Of a stretch of 64,000 nucleotides of DNA, positions 1 through 8,713 are shown one piece after another (position 1 is the stretch's first letter; each line of letters opens with the position of its first letter). Source of the DNA: CG2-30-36-16 sp964372115 (GTDB lineage: Bacteria; Bacteroidota; Ignavibacteria; Ignavibacteriales; Ignavibacteriaceae); contig CAYJPN010000024.1 in NCBI GenBank assembly GCA_964372115.1, forward strand, positions 24,106 through 88,105, written 5' to 3'. The position numbers and the translations under genes were made by a program. The notes beneath the pieces are model-generated. The model saw only the letters and a program-made list of their open reading frames with translations, was not told the DNA's origin and did no database searches.

Positions 1-1
1 A

Positions 2-256
2 CAGATGATGGTTCCAGCCCGGTTTGACAGACCCGAGGGCAGCGCTGTAGATAATGCCGGTAATATGTTTATTGCTGACGCCGGTAAGGATAGTGTTTTT
101 AAGTATAATACTTTTGGCGATGAACTTCAGTCATTCGGCGGTCCGGCAGTTTTTGATGAACCAAGCGCGGTCGCTTATTTCGATAAAACTCTTTACGTTG
201 CCGACAAAAAAAACAACCGCATCGTTCGCTTTGTATTATCGACAGACATAAGATAA
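2..256 (+). CDS. NHL-repeat beta-propeller protein, C-terminal end only
   Basis: Only about 84 codons lie in the window. The frame is open to the left edge, so the Met codons at 5 and 8 are probably internal. Two NHL-like blades are visible: one with GSAVDNAGNMFIADAG and one with TLYVADKKNNRIVRF. This is the usual pattern of hydrophobic strand, VAD/IAD and basic turn in six-bladed NHL propellers, which are often secreted or surface proteins in this lineage. The stop is 2 nt before the ATG of the next gene, so the two are probably co-transcribed. The function of the whole protein cannot be told from this piece. Confidence 0.7.
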   Translation, partial: QMMVPARFDRPEGSAVDNAGNMFIADAGKDSVFKYNTFGDELQSFGGPAVFDEPSAVAYFDKTLYVADKKNNRIVRFVLSTDIR

Positions 257-258
257 TA

Positions 259-1485
259 ATGAAAAAGATAACTCTTGCATTATTTTGCGCGCTGACAATT
301 TTCGGTCAGTTTAGTTATAGCCAGCACAAACTCAGAGTTGCCGCATATAATCTTTTAAATTATTCTGATTATTCCAACGATGCACGTAATCAGAGCTTTC
401 AAACTGTTATTAATACCATGAAACCCGATGTCCTCGCAGTTGAGGAAATCAAATCCCTATCGGCGGTAAATCAGTTCCTTACAAACGTTATGGGCTCTAA
501 ATATAAAGCCGGTACTTTTATAGACGGACCTGATACGGATAATGCATTATTCTACAGTGACTCTCTCTTTAACTTTATTTCTAATCAAAGAATTCCAACT
601 CCACTGAGGGACATAAACCAGTTTACTCTTTCGCATAAATTTACCGGTGATACACTTATTATTTTTGTGGTTCATCTCAAAGCCAGCGAGGGCTCTACCA
701 ATGAGCAGGAGCGATTAGCTGAAGCTACAATTTTAAGAAATGTAACAAGTATTTTACCTGCTACCATAGACTTTCTTGTGATGGGAGATTTTAATTTTTA
801 CAGTTCTTCAGAACCAGCTTATCAGAAACTTATTAATCAATCCACCCCCGGTTATTTCATTGACCCCAGTAGTTTAGTAGGTTCGTGGAATAACAACAGT
901 GCATATGCAAAGGTTCATTCACAATCGACACATACAACTGCAACCGGCGATTTTACGGGCGGCGGTTTAGATGATAGATTTGACATGATTTTAATGTCTT
1001 CTGCTTTAATGAGTCCCGGAAAAATTGACTATGCCGACAGCAGTTATGCACCTTTTGGAAACGATGGTTATCATTTTAATAGAGCAATAAATGAACAGCC
1101 CTTTTTAATTATATCGGGTACTGTAGCAAACGCTTTATTTAATAGTTCTGATCATTTACCTGTTTATGCCGACTTCTATTTCGGTGTAGCTGTCTCCGTT
1201 GATAATGAAAAAATAAGTATAAGTGATTATAAACTATTTCAAAATTATCCTAATCCTTTTAATCCATCTACAACAATTGAATTCAGCGTCCCCCGGACAC
1301 AACAAATTAAACTCGCTGTGTACGATCTTCTTGGCAGGGAAGTAAAAGTTGTTTTTAGTGGCATTGCACATGGCGGTATAAATAAATTTATTTTATCGAT
1401 GAATAACTTCTGCAGTGGTACTTACTTTTACCGTTTAGTTTCGGGTGATGTTACAATAACAAAAAAGTTTACACTGCTTAAATAA
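259..1485 (+). CDS. Secreted endonuclease/exonuclease/phosphatase-family protein with T9SS sorting domain
   Basis: A 408-aa protein with an N-terminal signal peptide (hydrophobic core to about residue 20, ending SYSQ). Residues about 25-310 resemble the endonuclease/exonuclease/phosphatase (DNase I-like) fold: VEEIKS carries the likely metal-binding Glu, MGDFNF the Asp/Asn pair, and SDHLPVYADF the terminal Asp-His of the family. Residues about 328-408 form a T9SS type A sorting domain beginning at NYPNPFNPSTTIEFSV. The protein is therefore probably exported and anchored or released at the surface. Substrate (extracellular DNA or a phosphodiester/phosphoester) cannot be told. It starts 2 nt after the NHL gene. 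Confidence 0.82.
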   Translation: MKKITLALFCALTIFGQFSYSQHKLRVAAYNLLNYSDYSNDARNQSFQTVINTMKPDVLAVEEIKSLSAVNQFLTNVMGSKYKAGTFIDGPDTDNALFYSDSLFNFISNQRIPTPLRDINQFTLSHKFTGDTLIIFVVHLKASEGSTNEQERLAEATILRNVTSILPATIDFLVMGDFNFYSSSEPAYQKLINQSTPGYFIDPSSLVGSWNNNSAYAKVHSQSTHTTATGDFTGGGLDDRFDMILMSSALMSPGKIDYADSSYAPFGNDGYHFNRAINEQPFLIISGTVANALFNSSDHLPVYADFYFGVAVSVDNEKISISDYKLFQNYPNPFNPSTTIEFSVPRTQQIKLAVYDLLGREVKVVFSGIAHGGINKFILSMNNFCSGTYFYRLVSGDVTITKKFTLLK

Positions 1486-1707
1486 ATCTTCCGGTAGCTT
1501 GGTATTCTTATCCGAATAACAAGTTCTTTACTCTACATTTCTTCCTTTAATCGTAAATTTTCGTTGATTACAAAGCAATAAAATTGCCTTGATAATTTTA
1601 CTAAATTCATTTATTTGGTAAATGCAAATAATCAATATCTTAACAGCTCAGGATTTTATCATATAACTTTTTACTGCATTTTATTTATTACATTAAATTG
1701 AGTAAGT

Positions 1708-4050
1708 ATGTTTAAACTTGTAGTAATAGTTATCCTGTTTCTCCCAATCACCGTTTCCCCTCAATCAAAAACAATTGTTTTTGGTATTATATTTAATGCT
1801 CTTACCGGTGAAAAAATAAAAGACGTTAATATTAAAGTTGAATCGAACAATATTGGAACGTCATCGGATAGTACGGGTTATTATTCTTTTTCAATATCTA
1901 ACGGTCATTATAATATAAAGTATAGTTATGTTGGTTACGAAACAGTAAATAGGGAAGTGTTACTTAAAGGTGGAAAACTCCACATAGAAGTTTCTCTTTA
2001 TCCTATAATTATAGAGCAACCGGAGGTAAATATTAGCGGCATTAGAAGCAAGGACAGTCCGATAAAGCAGCAAATAAAAGAAAAAGACCTTGACAGAATG
2101 CCAAACCTTTTTTCGGACATAATACGAAGTGTAAAAATATTGCCGGGTGTTACATCAAATAATGAACTAACGAGTGCCTACAACGTACGCGGTGGAAATT
2201 ATTCTGAAAATTTAATTTATCTGAATGGTTATGAAATTTACAGACCGTTTTTATTGCAGCAGGGGATAGAGGAAAGCCAGTCTATTATCAATCAGGACAT
2301 GGTTGGAAATCTTGTTTTTTACAATGGCGCATTTCCCGCGGAGTTTGGTGATAAAATGTCATCGGCATTAGAAGTAAATTATAAAAAGGGCGAACAAGGA
2401 ACACTTAAAGGGTCTGCTCACGCGTCATTGCTAAATCTCGGTCTATCACTTAGCGGCGGATCAAAAAAAATAAATTTCTCAACCGGTTTGCGTTTTGCGT
2501 ATCCATCAATATTTTCAAACGTGCTTCAGACTAAAGGAAATTATAACCCGCAGTTTAAGGATTTTCAATTCTTCACAACTTATTTTATTTCCAATTCTTC
2601 AAACATAGAGTTGTTCTTTTTATCTGCCAATAATGAATTTGATCTAACTCCCGATACATGGCGCGGACATTTCCAGGTAAACCGGTACGACGTTAAAGAA
2701 GTATCAATTGAATATACCGGGAAAAAGATTTATAATTTTAATACCTCATTAACTGGTTTAAAATTTAATACGGAGCTTTTCGAAAACTTTAATTTTACAA
2801 CTTCTGCAGCATATTACACAAACAAAGAAGCCGTTAATAAAAATGTTATTAGCAGTGTATATTTTTCCGATGACGCATACAACCCCAACGATGAGAGAGA
2901 ATATCTGAAATCGAGATATGAAAAGAATATAAATAATTTAAGTATTAATACAATTGAGCTGAAGTCTGAAGCACAATATAAATATTCGGTTAATACATTT
3001 CGATTAGGAATGGAATACCGAAGATCCAATATGAAAAACCTGATAAACGAATCAAATTATGAAGAGGGTAAAGATTCTATTTTATACGCTCCCGAAAGTT
3101 TAAGTATAAATCAAAGTATAAATTTTAATTACTTAGCCGGCTATCTTCAAGATGATATTTTCTTTAATGAAAATTTAAAAGCAGTTGTGGGTGTGCGTTA
3201 TTTGAAATATTATTTTACAGATGAAAACCTTATAAGTCCGAGAGCAAGTTTAACCTATACATATTCGGGTGAAAATTCTATAAATATATTATGGGGTTAC
3301 TACTATCAGCCTCCGTATTTTTATGAAGTGCGCGACAAAGAGGTTTACAAAGATCTGCGTTCACAGAAGGCGGTTCATTATATTTTTAATTGGCAGACGG
3401 TATTTAAACGAGGGATGAAATTTACAACAGATGTTTACTACAAACAGTTGAGTAATTTAATCCCATATTATTTAGATGATCTGAAAATTGTCTACTCAAA
3501 TAAGAATAATACGGAAGGTTATGCTTACGGTTTCGATTTACAATTTGAGGGTGAATTAGTTAAAGGTATGAATACATGGATCGGTTACAGCTACCTTAAC
3601 ACAAAGGAGCGAAAAACAGAGCAGGGGAGCATTTACCAGCGGAGGTTGCTAGATCAAACTCATACCATAAGAATATTTTTGCAGGACAAAATGCCGAAAA
3701 TTCCAAACTTGCAGTCGCATGTTAACTTTATGTTCGGCACGGGTTTTTTATTTCATCCACGTAAAACAATTTATGATGAATCTGCAAAAGAATATCATAT
3801 CGTGATTGACTATGACAGAGTGAAAGAATACCCGTTTTATTTTAGAGTCGATATGGGGTTGACATATAAGGTGAACATAGGCGGAAATAAAAATATATTA
3901 TTTACCGCGGAAGTATTTAACATATTTAACAAAAATAATATTGCTTCTTATTCATGGTATCATGTATTCCCTGAAACAACACAGCCGATTGCTGTCCCTA
4001 ATATTTTTTCGCAGCGGTTCTTTGATGTGGGAGCAGAATTTAGTTTTTAA
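1708..4050 (+). CDS. TonB-dependent outer-membrane receptor with carboxypeptidase-like N-domain
   Basis: A 780-aa protein. A signal peptide is followed by a carboxypeptidase-regulatory-like beta-sandwich (about 20-105, with DSTGYYSFSISNGHYNIKYSYVGYE), then a plug domain (about 115-225, including ILPGVTSNNELTSAYNVRGG and YLNGYEIYRP). The rest is a beta-barrel rich in alternating aromatic strands, ending in Phe (FDVGAEFSF) as expected for BAM substrates. This matches the SusC/CarboxypepD_reg type of TonB receptors in Bacteroidota relatives. No SusD partner is adjacent, so a glycan substrate is not implied; the ligand is unknown. It is monocistronic, facing a convergent terminator at about 4081-4113. 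Confidence 0.88.
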   Translation: MFKLVVIVILFLPITVSPQSKTIVFGIIFNALTGEKIKDVNIKVESNNIGTSSDSTGYYSFSISNGHYNIKYSYVGYETVNREVLLKGGKLHIEVSLYPIIIEQPEVNISGIRSKDSPIKQQIKEKDLDRMPNLFSDIIRSVKILPGVTSNNELTSAYNVRGGNYSENLIYLNGYEIYRPFLLQQGIEESQSIINQDMVGNLVFYNGAFPAEFGDKMSSALEVNYKKGEQGTLKGSAHASLLNLGLSLSGGSKKINFSTGLRFAYPSIFSNVLQTKGNYNPQFKDFQFFTTYFISNSSNIELFFLSANNEFDLTPDTWRGHFQVNRYDVKEVSIEYTGKKIYNFNTSLTGLKFNTELFENFNFTTSAAYYTNKEAVNKNVISSVYFSDDAYNPNDEREYLKSRYEKNINNLSINTIELKSEAQYKYSVNTFRLGMEYRRSNMKNLINESNYEEGKDSILYAPESLSINQSINFNYLAGYLQDDIFFNENLKAVVGVRYLKYYFTDENLISPRASLTYTYSGENSINILWGYYYQPPYFYEVRDKEVYKDLRSQKAVHYIFNWQTVFKRGMKFTTDVYYKQLSNLIPYYLDDLKIVYSNKNNTEGYAYGFDLQFEGELVKGMNTWIGYSYLNTKERKTEQGSIYQRRLLDQTHTIRIFLQDKMPKIPNLQSHVNFMFGTGFLFHPRKTIYDESAKEYHIVIDYDRVKEYPFYFRVDMGLTYKVNIGGNKNILFTAEVFNIFNKNNIASYSWYHVFPETTQPIAVPNIFSQRFFDVGAEFSF

Positions 4051-4080
4051 GGTTGACAGTGTTCATCATAGATATAAAAA

Positions 4081-4113
4081 AAAGAGTGAAAGTTATTTAA
4101 ACCTTCACTCTTT
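4081..4113. terminator. Bidirectional intrinsic terminator
   Basis: A perfect 10-bp stem (AAAGAGTGAA at 4081-4090 with TTCACTCTTT at 4104-4113) and a 13-nt loop lie between two convergent genes. The flanks are an A-run on the left (a U-run for the minus strand) and TTTAATAATT on the right, so it can stop transcription from both sides. Confidence 0.75.
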
Positions 4114-4148
4114 AATAATTATCTAGTTAAAGAATTTGTTTTCCAAAT

Positions 4149-6194
4149 CTACTTCATCAAAAGCATCTTTTTTGTGATGACTGTTTGATTTGCAGTTAAT
4201 CTGTAAATATATGTTCCGCTTGCCAAACTGCTGCCGTTAAAATTAACAGTATAGCTGCCTGCGTTTTGATATTCATTAACTATTGTGGAAACGTTTTCTC
4301 CGAGTACAGAAAATACTTCGAGAGTAACTTTTGAATCATGTGGAATTGAATATCTGATAGCTGTTGTCGGATTAAACGGATTCGGATAGTTCTGCGTGAG
4401 TTCAAATTGTAATGGAGCGCTAACATTAATTTCAATTACATTTGAATATGAGAATGTTCCATTATAATCAATTTGTTTTAATCTATAACTATAAACACCA
4501 TTTCCGGTTTCGTTATCAACAAAACTATAAGATTGTGGCTGTGTAGTTGTACCGTTACCTTTTATAAATCCTAATGTTTCATATTCGCCGGTCGATTTTC
4601 TCTGAACTTCAAATCCCTGGTTATTTGTTTCTGTGGCGGTTGACCATTTCAAAATAACATTACCGTTATTAGTGCTTGCACTAAAAGCTGTTAATTCAAC
4701 AGGTATTGGATTTGATGCTTCATCTGCGCCCATATACGGGAAAGTAGTACTTCTGGTGTTCCCATCAATATCGGTTGTTATCCCGGCAATTGGAATTCCA
4801 GCAAGATCGAAGTCACCGTTTGATGCGCCAGCCAAGTGTAAATCAGTAGCCGAAGCGAAGGTGACAGTTTTGCTTACTGAGTTGACGTCCTGCAAGGTGG
4901 CTTGCCATGCAGCTAAATTTGCGTAAGATGTGCCTTGATAATTGACAAGATTCTGATTTGCAGCGAGAAGGTTGTAATCTGAAGAAAGCACAGAGAGGGC
5001 TGGGATTATACCTATGGCAGACGATCCTGCATTACCCGAGTGATTATTTATTATAATATTATCTTTAAGGTCAACATTTACAGGCCCCGTACCATTTGTA
5101 TGATTGCCAATGCCGTGGCTTGCAAACGTTGAAACATTATTATTAATTAAAATAGTATTGTAATAAATTTTAAGATTTCCCATATTTCCAGCAGAACGCA
5201 ATCCGATACCGTAAATATAACGTGTTTCATCTGCGGCACCAACATTAATCATGTTGTTAACAACACTGATAATATCTGTTGAATCACTCGCATTTCCGGC
5301 AAATGCGATACCTATTAGATACGCACTTGCATTGAGTGTTTTTTCAAGGCAGTTGATAGTGTTGTTATGAATGGTAGTATTTCCGAGCGCACCAGTAATA
5401 TAAATACCGTGATTATAGCTATCTGTAGCACCGGCTGTTGTCGGAAGAATATTAAATGTGTTGCCAATTATTTCGCATTCGGTTAGATAAAGAGTAGCAA
5501 CACCACGAGTTCCGCAATAAACTTCATTATTCACAATACTAAACTGGTTGTAAGTAGGTGCTGCAAGAGCGCCCCATGGTGCGAGACCGTCTCGTCTTAC
5601 CGGGCGTGCTGCTGTTCCGATTTGACAGTTCTCAACCCGGAAACCCCAAACACCTCCTACGTCATTTATAACTGCACCATACCTGAAATTGGTAGCTACA
5701 TTATCAAGATTTTTAATAATAAGGTTTTTGAGTACCACTGTATCAGCATTTGCACTATTTAATCCAAAAGGAACTGCTACGGCATCAGTTTCTGTTGTTA
5801 CTATAAGATTACGACTTGTGGTTCCATTATTACTCCCATCAAATGTTACATAACCTTTGTCGAAACCAATCATCTGGATACCATTACCCATCGACGCACC
5901 CGGAGCCACAATTAAACAAACGTTTCTGCCGGATGCTGGTTTAACAACTACATTATTAGTTGCCGATAACGAGGCATTAAAAGTAAAGCTGCTTTCCCTT
6001 AGTGTATCCGCATCTAAAATGAAGTTGACTGTTCCGGTAACCGAACTCGAATTCAACGCATTAACAGCATCGACGAGTGTTGCGTATCCTTGTGGGTGAG
6101 CTCCTTGCGGAATATAATAATCACCGGCTAATTGGGAGTATCCAGCACTAACCAAAAACATTAATGCACAAATTGTAAACAAAAATTTTTTCAT
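4149..6194 (-). CDS. Secreted right-handed beta-helix protein with T9SS sorting domain
   Basis: A 681-aa protein with signal peptide (MKKFLFTICALMFLVSAGYS). Residues about 30-480 consist of short, repeating Asn/Val/Ile-rich segments of the parallel beta-helix type (for example NNTINC, NNMINV, YYNTILINNN, KDNIIINNHSG), the fold used by pectate-lyase-like and adhesin-like surface proteins. A linker domain (PVELTAFSA...NQGFEVQRKS) resembles the fibronectin-like module commonly placed before T9SS tails. The last 80 residues start at NYPNPFNPTTAIRYSIP and are the T9SS sorting domain. No catalytic residues could be assigned, so it may be a structural, adhesive or carbohydrate-binding surface protein. 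Confidence 0.82.
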   Translation of the reverse strand: MKKFLFTICALMFLVSAGYSQLAGDYYIPQGAHPQGYATLVDAVNALNSSSVTGTVNFILDADTLRESSFTFNASLSATNNVVVKPASGRNVCLIVAPGASMGNGIQMIGFDKGYVTFDGSNNGTTSRNLIVTTETDAVAVPFGLNSANADTVVLKNLIIKNLDNVATNFRYGAVINDVGGVWGFRVENCQIGTAARPVRRDGLAPWGALAAPTYNQFSIVNNEVYCGTRGVATLYLTECEIIGNTFNILPTTAGATDSYNHGIYITGALGNTTIHNNTINCLEKTLNASAYLIGIAFAGNASDSTDIISVVNNMINVGAADETRYIYGIGLRSAGNMGNLKIYYNTILINNNVSTFASHGIGNHTNGTGPVNVDLKDNIIINNHSGNAGSSAIGIIPALSVLSSDYNLLAANQNLVNYQGTSYANLAAWQATLQDVNSVSKTVTFASATDLHLAGASNGDFDLAGIPIAGITTDIDGNTRSTTFPYMGADEASNPIPVELTAFSASTNNGNVILKWSTATETNNQGFEVQRKSTGEYETLGFIKGNGTTTQPQSYSFVDNETGNGVYSYRLKQIDYNGTFSYSNVIEINVSAPLQFELTQNYPNPFNPTTAIRYSIPHDSKVTLEVFSVLGENVSTIVNEYQNAGSYTVNFNGSSLASGTYIYRLTANQTVITKKMLLMK

Positions 6195-6467
6195 TTGAAC
6201 CTCTTGTATTTGTTGAAGAATAATTATTAAGTAAGAAAATTAAAATAAAACTCTTAAATAATATTCAAGTAGGATTGTATGTAAAAGCAACTTTCTACTA
6301 TATGAAACTTAAATAATAAAAGTGAAATAAACCAGAATGGATATAATTATTTTAATAATCTACAAGATTATAGAGCCATTCTAAAATGATTAAATATTAT
6401 AGAATATTGCAGAAATGACGAAATAACATTTCCAAATTTTAGGAGGATAATCAGAGTGAAAAGTTTG

Positions 6468-7094
6468 TCAAGAATTAATAAAACCATCATTCAAAACTAA
6501 AGTTCTTAGTGCTTCATCTTTAGTTACTTTTGATGCCATTGTTTTGAAGTGTGTAATTAAAAAACTTAATCGTTTATTTTCATCATTAAGGGAAAGCAGC
6601 GTTTGCTGTTGCACCAATGAGAGTCCCGCTTTTTCAGCCATTTTAAAAGATTTTATTTCCGAAGCATAATAGTTATCCCAGAATGATTCTTCCAGTGAAA
6701 AATTAAATTTTCCCATTAAAAGTTCAAACTGTAATTGGAGTTCTTCAAGCAGCAAAGGATTGTAGCTTATAGGTTCGTCAGAAAAAGATTCAACTTCGGC
6801 AACATGATATCCGTCCGGATGCAGTTCAACATGTTTTGTTATAAACCTACCTGCTCCGGTTACAATAATATCCAGTTCACCGGAGTCATATTTTTTTATA
6901 ACCGATGAGATAGTTACATAAGACCCGACTTTTGAAAATTCATTCCCAACTATAGCTACAATTCCAAAACCCTCTTTATTATTTATGCAATATTTTATCA
7001 TTGCTTTATACCGTTCTTCGAAAATGTGAAGCGGGTATTTTGAATTTGGAAAAACAACAAGGTTAAGTGGAAATAAATACAATTTTGATTTCAT
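6468..7094 (-). CDS. Lon N-terminal (substrate-binding) domain protein
   Basis: A 208-aa protein that looks like a stand-alone LON substrate-binding domain. It opens with LYLFPLNLVVFPNSKYPLHI and FEERYKAMIKYC, the classic start of this domain, then GFGIVAIVG and a GAGRF segment. No AAA+ ATPase or Ser-Lys protease domain follows, and the length is normal for stand-alone members, so it is not a broken lon. Such proteins are proposed to bind or deliver protein substrates, but the role is unproven. It is transcribed on the same strand as the Fe-S/SOD operon upstream, but a terminator-like hairpin at 7231-7251 separates them. Confidence 0.85.
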   Translation of the reverse strand: MKSKLYLFPLNLVVFPNSKYPLHIFEERYKAMIKYCINNKEGFGIVAIVGNEFSKVGSYVTISSVIKKYDSGELDIIVTGAGRFITKHVELHPDGYHVAEVESFSDEPISYNPLLLEELQLQFELLMGKFNFSLEESFWDNYYASEIKSFKMAEKAGLSLVQQQTLLSLNDENKRLSFLITHFKTMASKVTKDEALRTLVLNDGFINS

Positions 7095-7230
7095 GATTAC
7101 TTAGAATTTATGATTTATACTCTTTAACAAATAAAGAAAATTTACGTTCCAAAAATAAGAGGGAATTATTTGAAGGATTTTAAAAATAATATTTTTTTGA
7201 GCGACGAAATATTTATTGGTAGTTAAAACA

Positions 7231-7251
7231 ATGCCGGTAGTATACCGGCAT
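7231..7251 (-). terminator. Intrinsic terminator of the isc-sod operon
   Basis: A 9-bp stem (ATGCCGGTA / TACCGGCAT) with a 3-nt GTA loop lies about 30 nt beyond the superoxide dismutase stop. On the minus strand it is followed by TGTTTTAACT, a modest U-run. Confidence 0.65.
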
Positions 7252-7283
7252 CAAATTAGTTAAATATTATTTAAATAAATACG

Positions 7284-7994
7284 TTAGGCTTTATCAAAAC
7301 GGGAAGCTACCTCATCCCAATTTATTACATTCCACCAGTTCGCAATATAATCAGGACGCTTATTCTGATATTTCAAATAATATGCGTGTTCCCAAACATC
7401 CAAGCCTAATATCGGAGTACCTTTAACATCGGCAACATCCATTAGAGGGTTATCCTGGTTTGGTGTAGATGACACAATGAGTTTATTGTCGGAAACTACG
7501 AGCCATGCCCACCCTGAACCAAAACGGGTTGCAGCGGCATTACTAAATTGTTCTTTAAATGTTTCGAATGAACCAAAGGTTGATACAATTGCATTCCCAA
7601 GTTTACCAGTCGGAACTCCGCCGCCGTTGTTTTTCATTATCTGCCAGAATAGGCTATGATTAAAGTGTCCGCCGCCGTTGTTTCTTACTGCTACCGGCAG
7701 TTTGGATATTTCTTTAAACATTTCCTCAAGCGTTTTTCCGGCTAACTCTGTTCCATCAACTGCTTTATTTAAATTTGTAACATAACCGTTATGATGTTTT
7801 GTATAGTGGATTTCCATTGTTAATTTATCAATGTAAGGTTCCAGCGAATCATAAGTGTACGGTAGATTGGGCAATTCAAATTTTGCCATTTCATTTCTCC
7901 TTCTATTTAAGTTTTCTAATATATTTCCATTTACATTTATACTTGATGCTGCAAAAGCGAGACCGGCAGCATACAAAAATCTTCTTCTATCCAT
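7284..7994 (-). CDS. sod: Superoxide dismutase (Fe/Mn family) with optional Tat leader
   Basis: Dismutates superoxide to H2O2 and O2. The signature DVWEHAYYLKY, the helix EIHYTKHHNGYV and the GGHFNHSLFW motif supply the His/His/Asp/His metal ligands; Fe versus Mn cannot be decided by eye. Two starts are plausible. ATG at 7994 gives a leader with MDRRRFLYAAGLAFAASS, a twin-arginine signal. ATG at 7889 gives the standard cytosolic start MAKFELPNLPYTYDSL and has an excellent Shine-Dalgarno, AGAAGGAG, at 7904-7897 with 7-nt spacing. I chose the long form for the coordinates; a further upstream extension to 8072 overlaps iscA and is unlikely. Last gene of the iscR-iscS-orf-iscA-sod cluster, 16 nt after iscA. 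Confidence 0.92.
   Translation of the reverse strand: MDRRRFLYAAGLAFAASSINVNGNILENLNRRRNEMAKFELPNLPYTYDSLEPYIDKLTMEIHYTKHHNGYVTNLNKAVDGTELAGKTLEEMFKEISKLPVAVRNNGGGHFNHSLFWQIMKNNGGGVPTGKLGNAIVSTFGSFETFKEQFSNAAATRFGSGWAWLVVSDNKLIVSSTPNQDNPLMDVADVKGTPILGLDVWEHAYYLKYQNKRPDYIANWWNVINWDEVASRFDKA
7897..7904 (-). promoter_or_regulatory. Internal Shine-Dalgarno for the short (cytosolic) SOD start
   Basis: On the minus strand AGAAGGAG precedes ATG at 7889 by 7 nt while lying inside the Tat-leader reading frame (codons for Arg-Arg-Arg). It supports internal initiation at MAKFELP, giving a leaderless enzyme from the same mRNA. Confidence 0.6.
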
Positions 7995-8010
7995 AAAATA
8001 TTTTCCTTGG

Positions 8011-8358
8011 TTATACTCCGAATGAATCACCGCATCCACAGGTCTTGGTTGCGTTTGGATTATTAAACACAAAACCTTTCCCGTTTAGTCCATCTGAAAA
8101 ATCGAGTTCTGTGCCTGATAAATAAAATAAGCTTTTACCGTCTACAAATAGCTTCACATCATTAACTACTATTACTGTATCTGCTTCTGCCGGTGTTGCA
8201 TCAAAACCGAGAGTGTATGTAAAACCCGAGCACCCACCGCCTTTTACCCCAACACGCAGCCCATACTCGGCGGGAATTTCATTTTCTTCCATTATTCTTT
8301 TTACTTCCTTTACGGCTTTTTCGGTTATAATAATATCTTGCTGCTGAATAGTATTCAT
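8011..8358 (-). CDS. iscA: HesB/IscA-family iron-sulfur carrier (A-type)
   Basis: A 115-aa A-type carrier from the ATG at 8358 (MNTIQQQDIIITEKAVKEV). The three conserved cysteines are present: one in KGGGCSGFTYTLGF and two in the C-terminal CGCGDSFGV. It receives and passes on Fe-S clusters, or iron, to apo-proteins. The frame is open further upstream to 8472, but that would run into the next gene and lacks family similarity, so it was rejected. It lies between the unknown gene at 8408 and sod. No iscU, hscA/B or suf genes are present in this window. Confidence 0.9.
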   Translation of the reverse strand: MNTIQQQDIIITEKAVKEVKRIMEENEIPAEYGLRVGVKGGGCSGFTYTLGFDATPAEADTVIVVNDVKLFVDGKSLFYLSGTELDFSDGLNGKGFVFNNPNATKTCGCGDSFGV

Positions 8359-8407
8359 TGAACTTCTCTTTATTGTTTTAACATTATTTTTTTTAATAAA
8401 ATGAGAA

Positions 8408-8713
8408 CTAAAAAGGATCGCCGGGGAAAGCCGTGGCGAAATCTTTGTAGTTAACTCTCCATCCAAGGTCATTTACTTTTACAAATATTCCCTGCTTTTC
8501 GAGGGTTTTAGAAAAATCTATAGCGCATTCTTCTGCATCATGATAATTTGTGGGAATAAGTTTTTCATCCAAAAAATATTTTATACCATAATGAAAATCT
8601 CTAAAGAAAAAATTTGAGTTATGGAATATCGGAAATTTTGCTTTTAGGTATTTCAAAAAGATGTCTTGCTGATCGCGTAACATTTTTACTCTTTGTTGAT
8701 TTTTTTTATCCAT
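8408..8713 (-). CDS. Unrecognised 101-aa protein in the isc operon
   Basis: I do not recognise this family. The chosen start (MDKKNQQRVKMLRDQQ, ATG at 8713) overlaps the end of iscS by 8 nt (ATGGATAA), which indicates translational coupling; an earlier in-frame ATG at 8773 lies within iscS and is less likely. The protein is soluble, rich in Lys, Phe and Asp, with a helical start, the aromatic patch FHNSNFFFRDFHYGIKYFLD, a single Cys (EECAID) and the C-terminal GWRVNYKDFATAFPGDPF. There are no TM segments or paired cysteines. Position between iscS and iscA suggests a role with the desulfurase, but that is inference. Confidence 0.75.
   Translation of the reverse strand: MDKKNQQRVKMLRDQQDIFLKYLKAKFPIFHNSNFFFRDFHYGIKYFLDEKLIPTNYHDAEECAIDFSKTLEKQGIFVKVNDLGWRVNYKDFATAFPGDPF

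Noticed and set aside
7995..8072. 26-residue longer start for SOD
   Set aside because: It runs into iscA in another frame and hides the Tat signal inside; the ATG at 7994 is better supported.
8359..8472. Longer start for iscA
   Set aside because: The extra 38 residues overlap the preceding gene and do not resemble IscA proteins.
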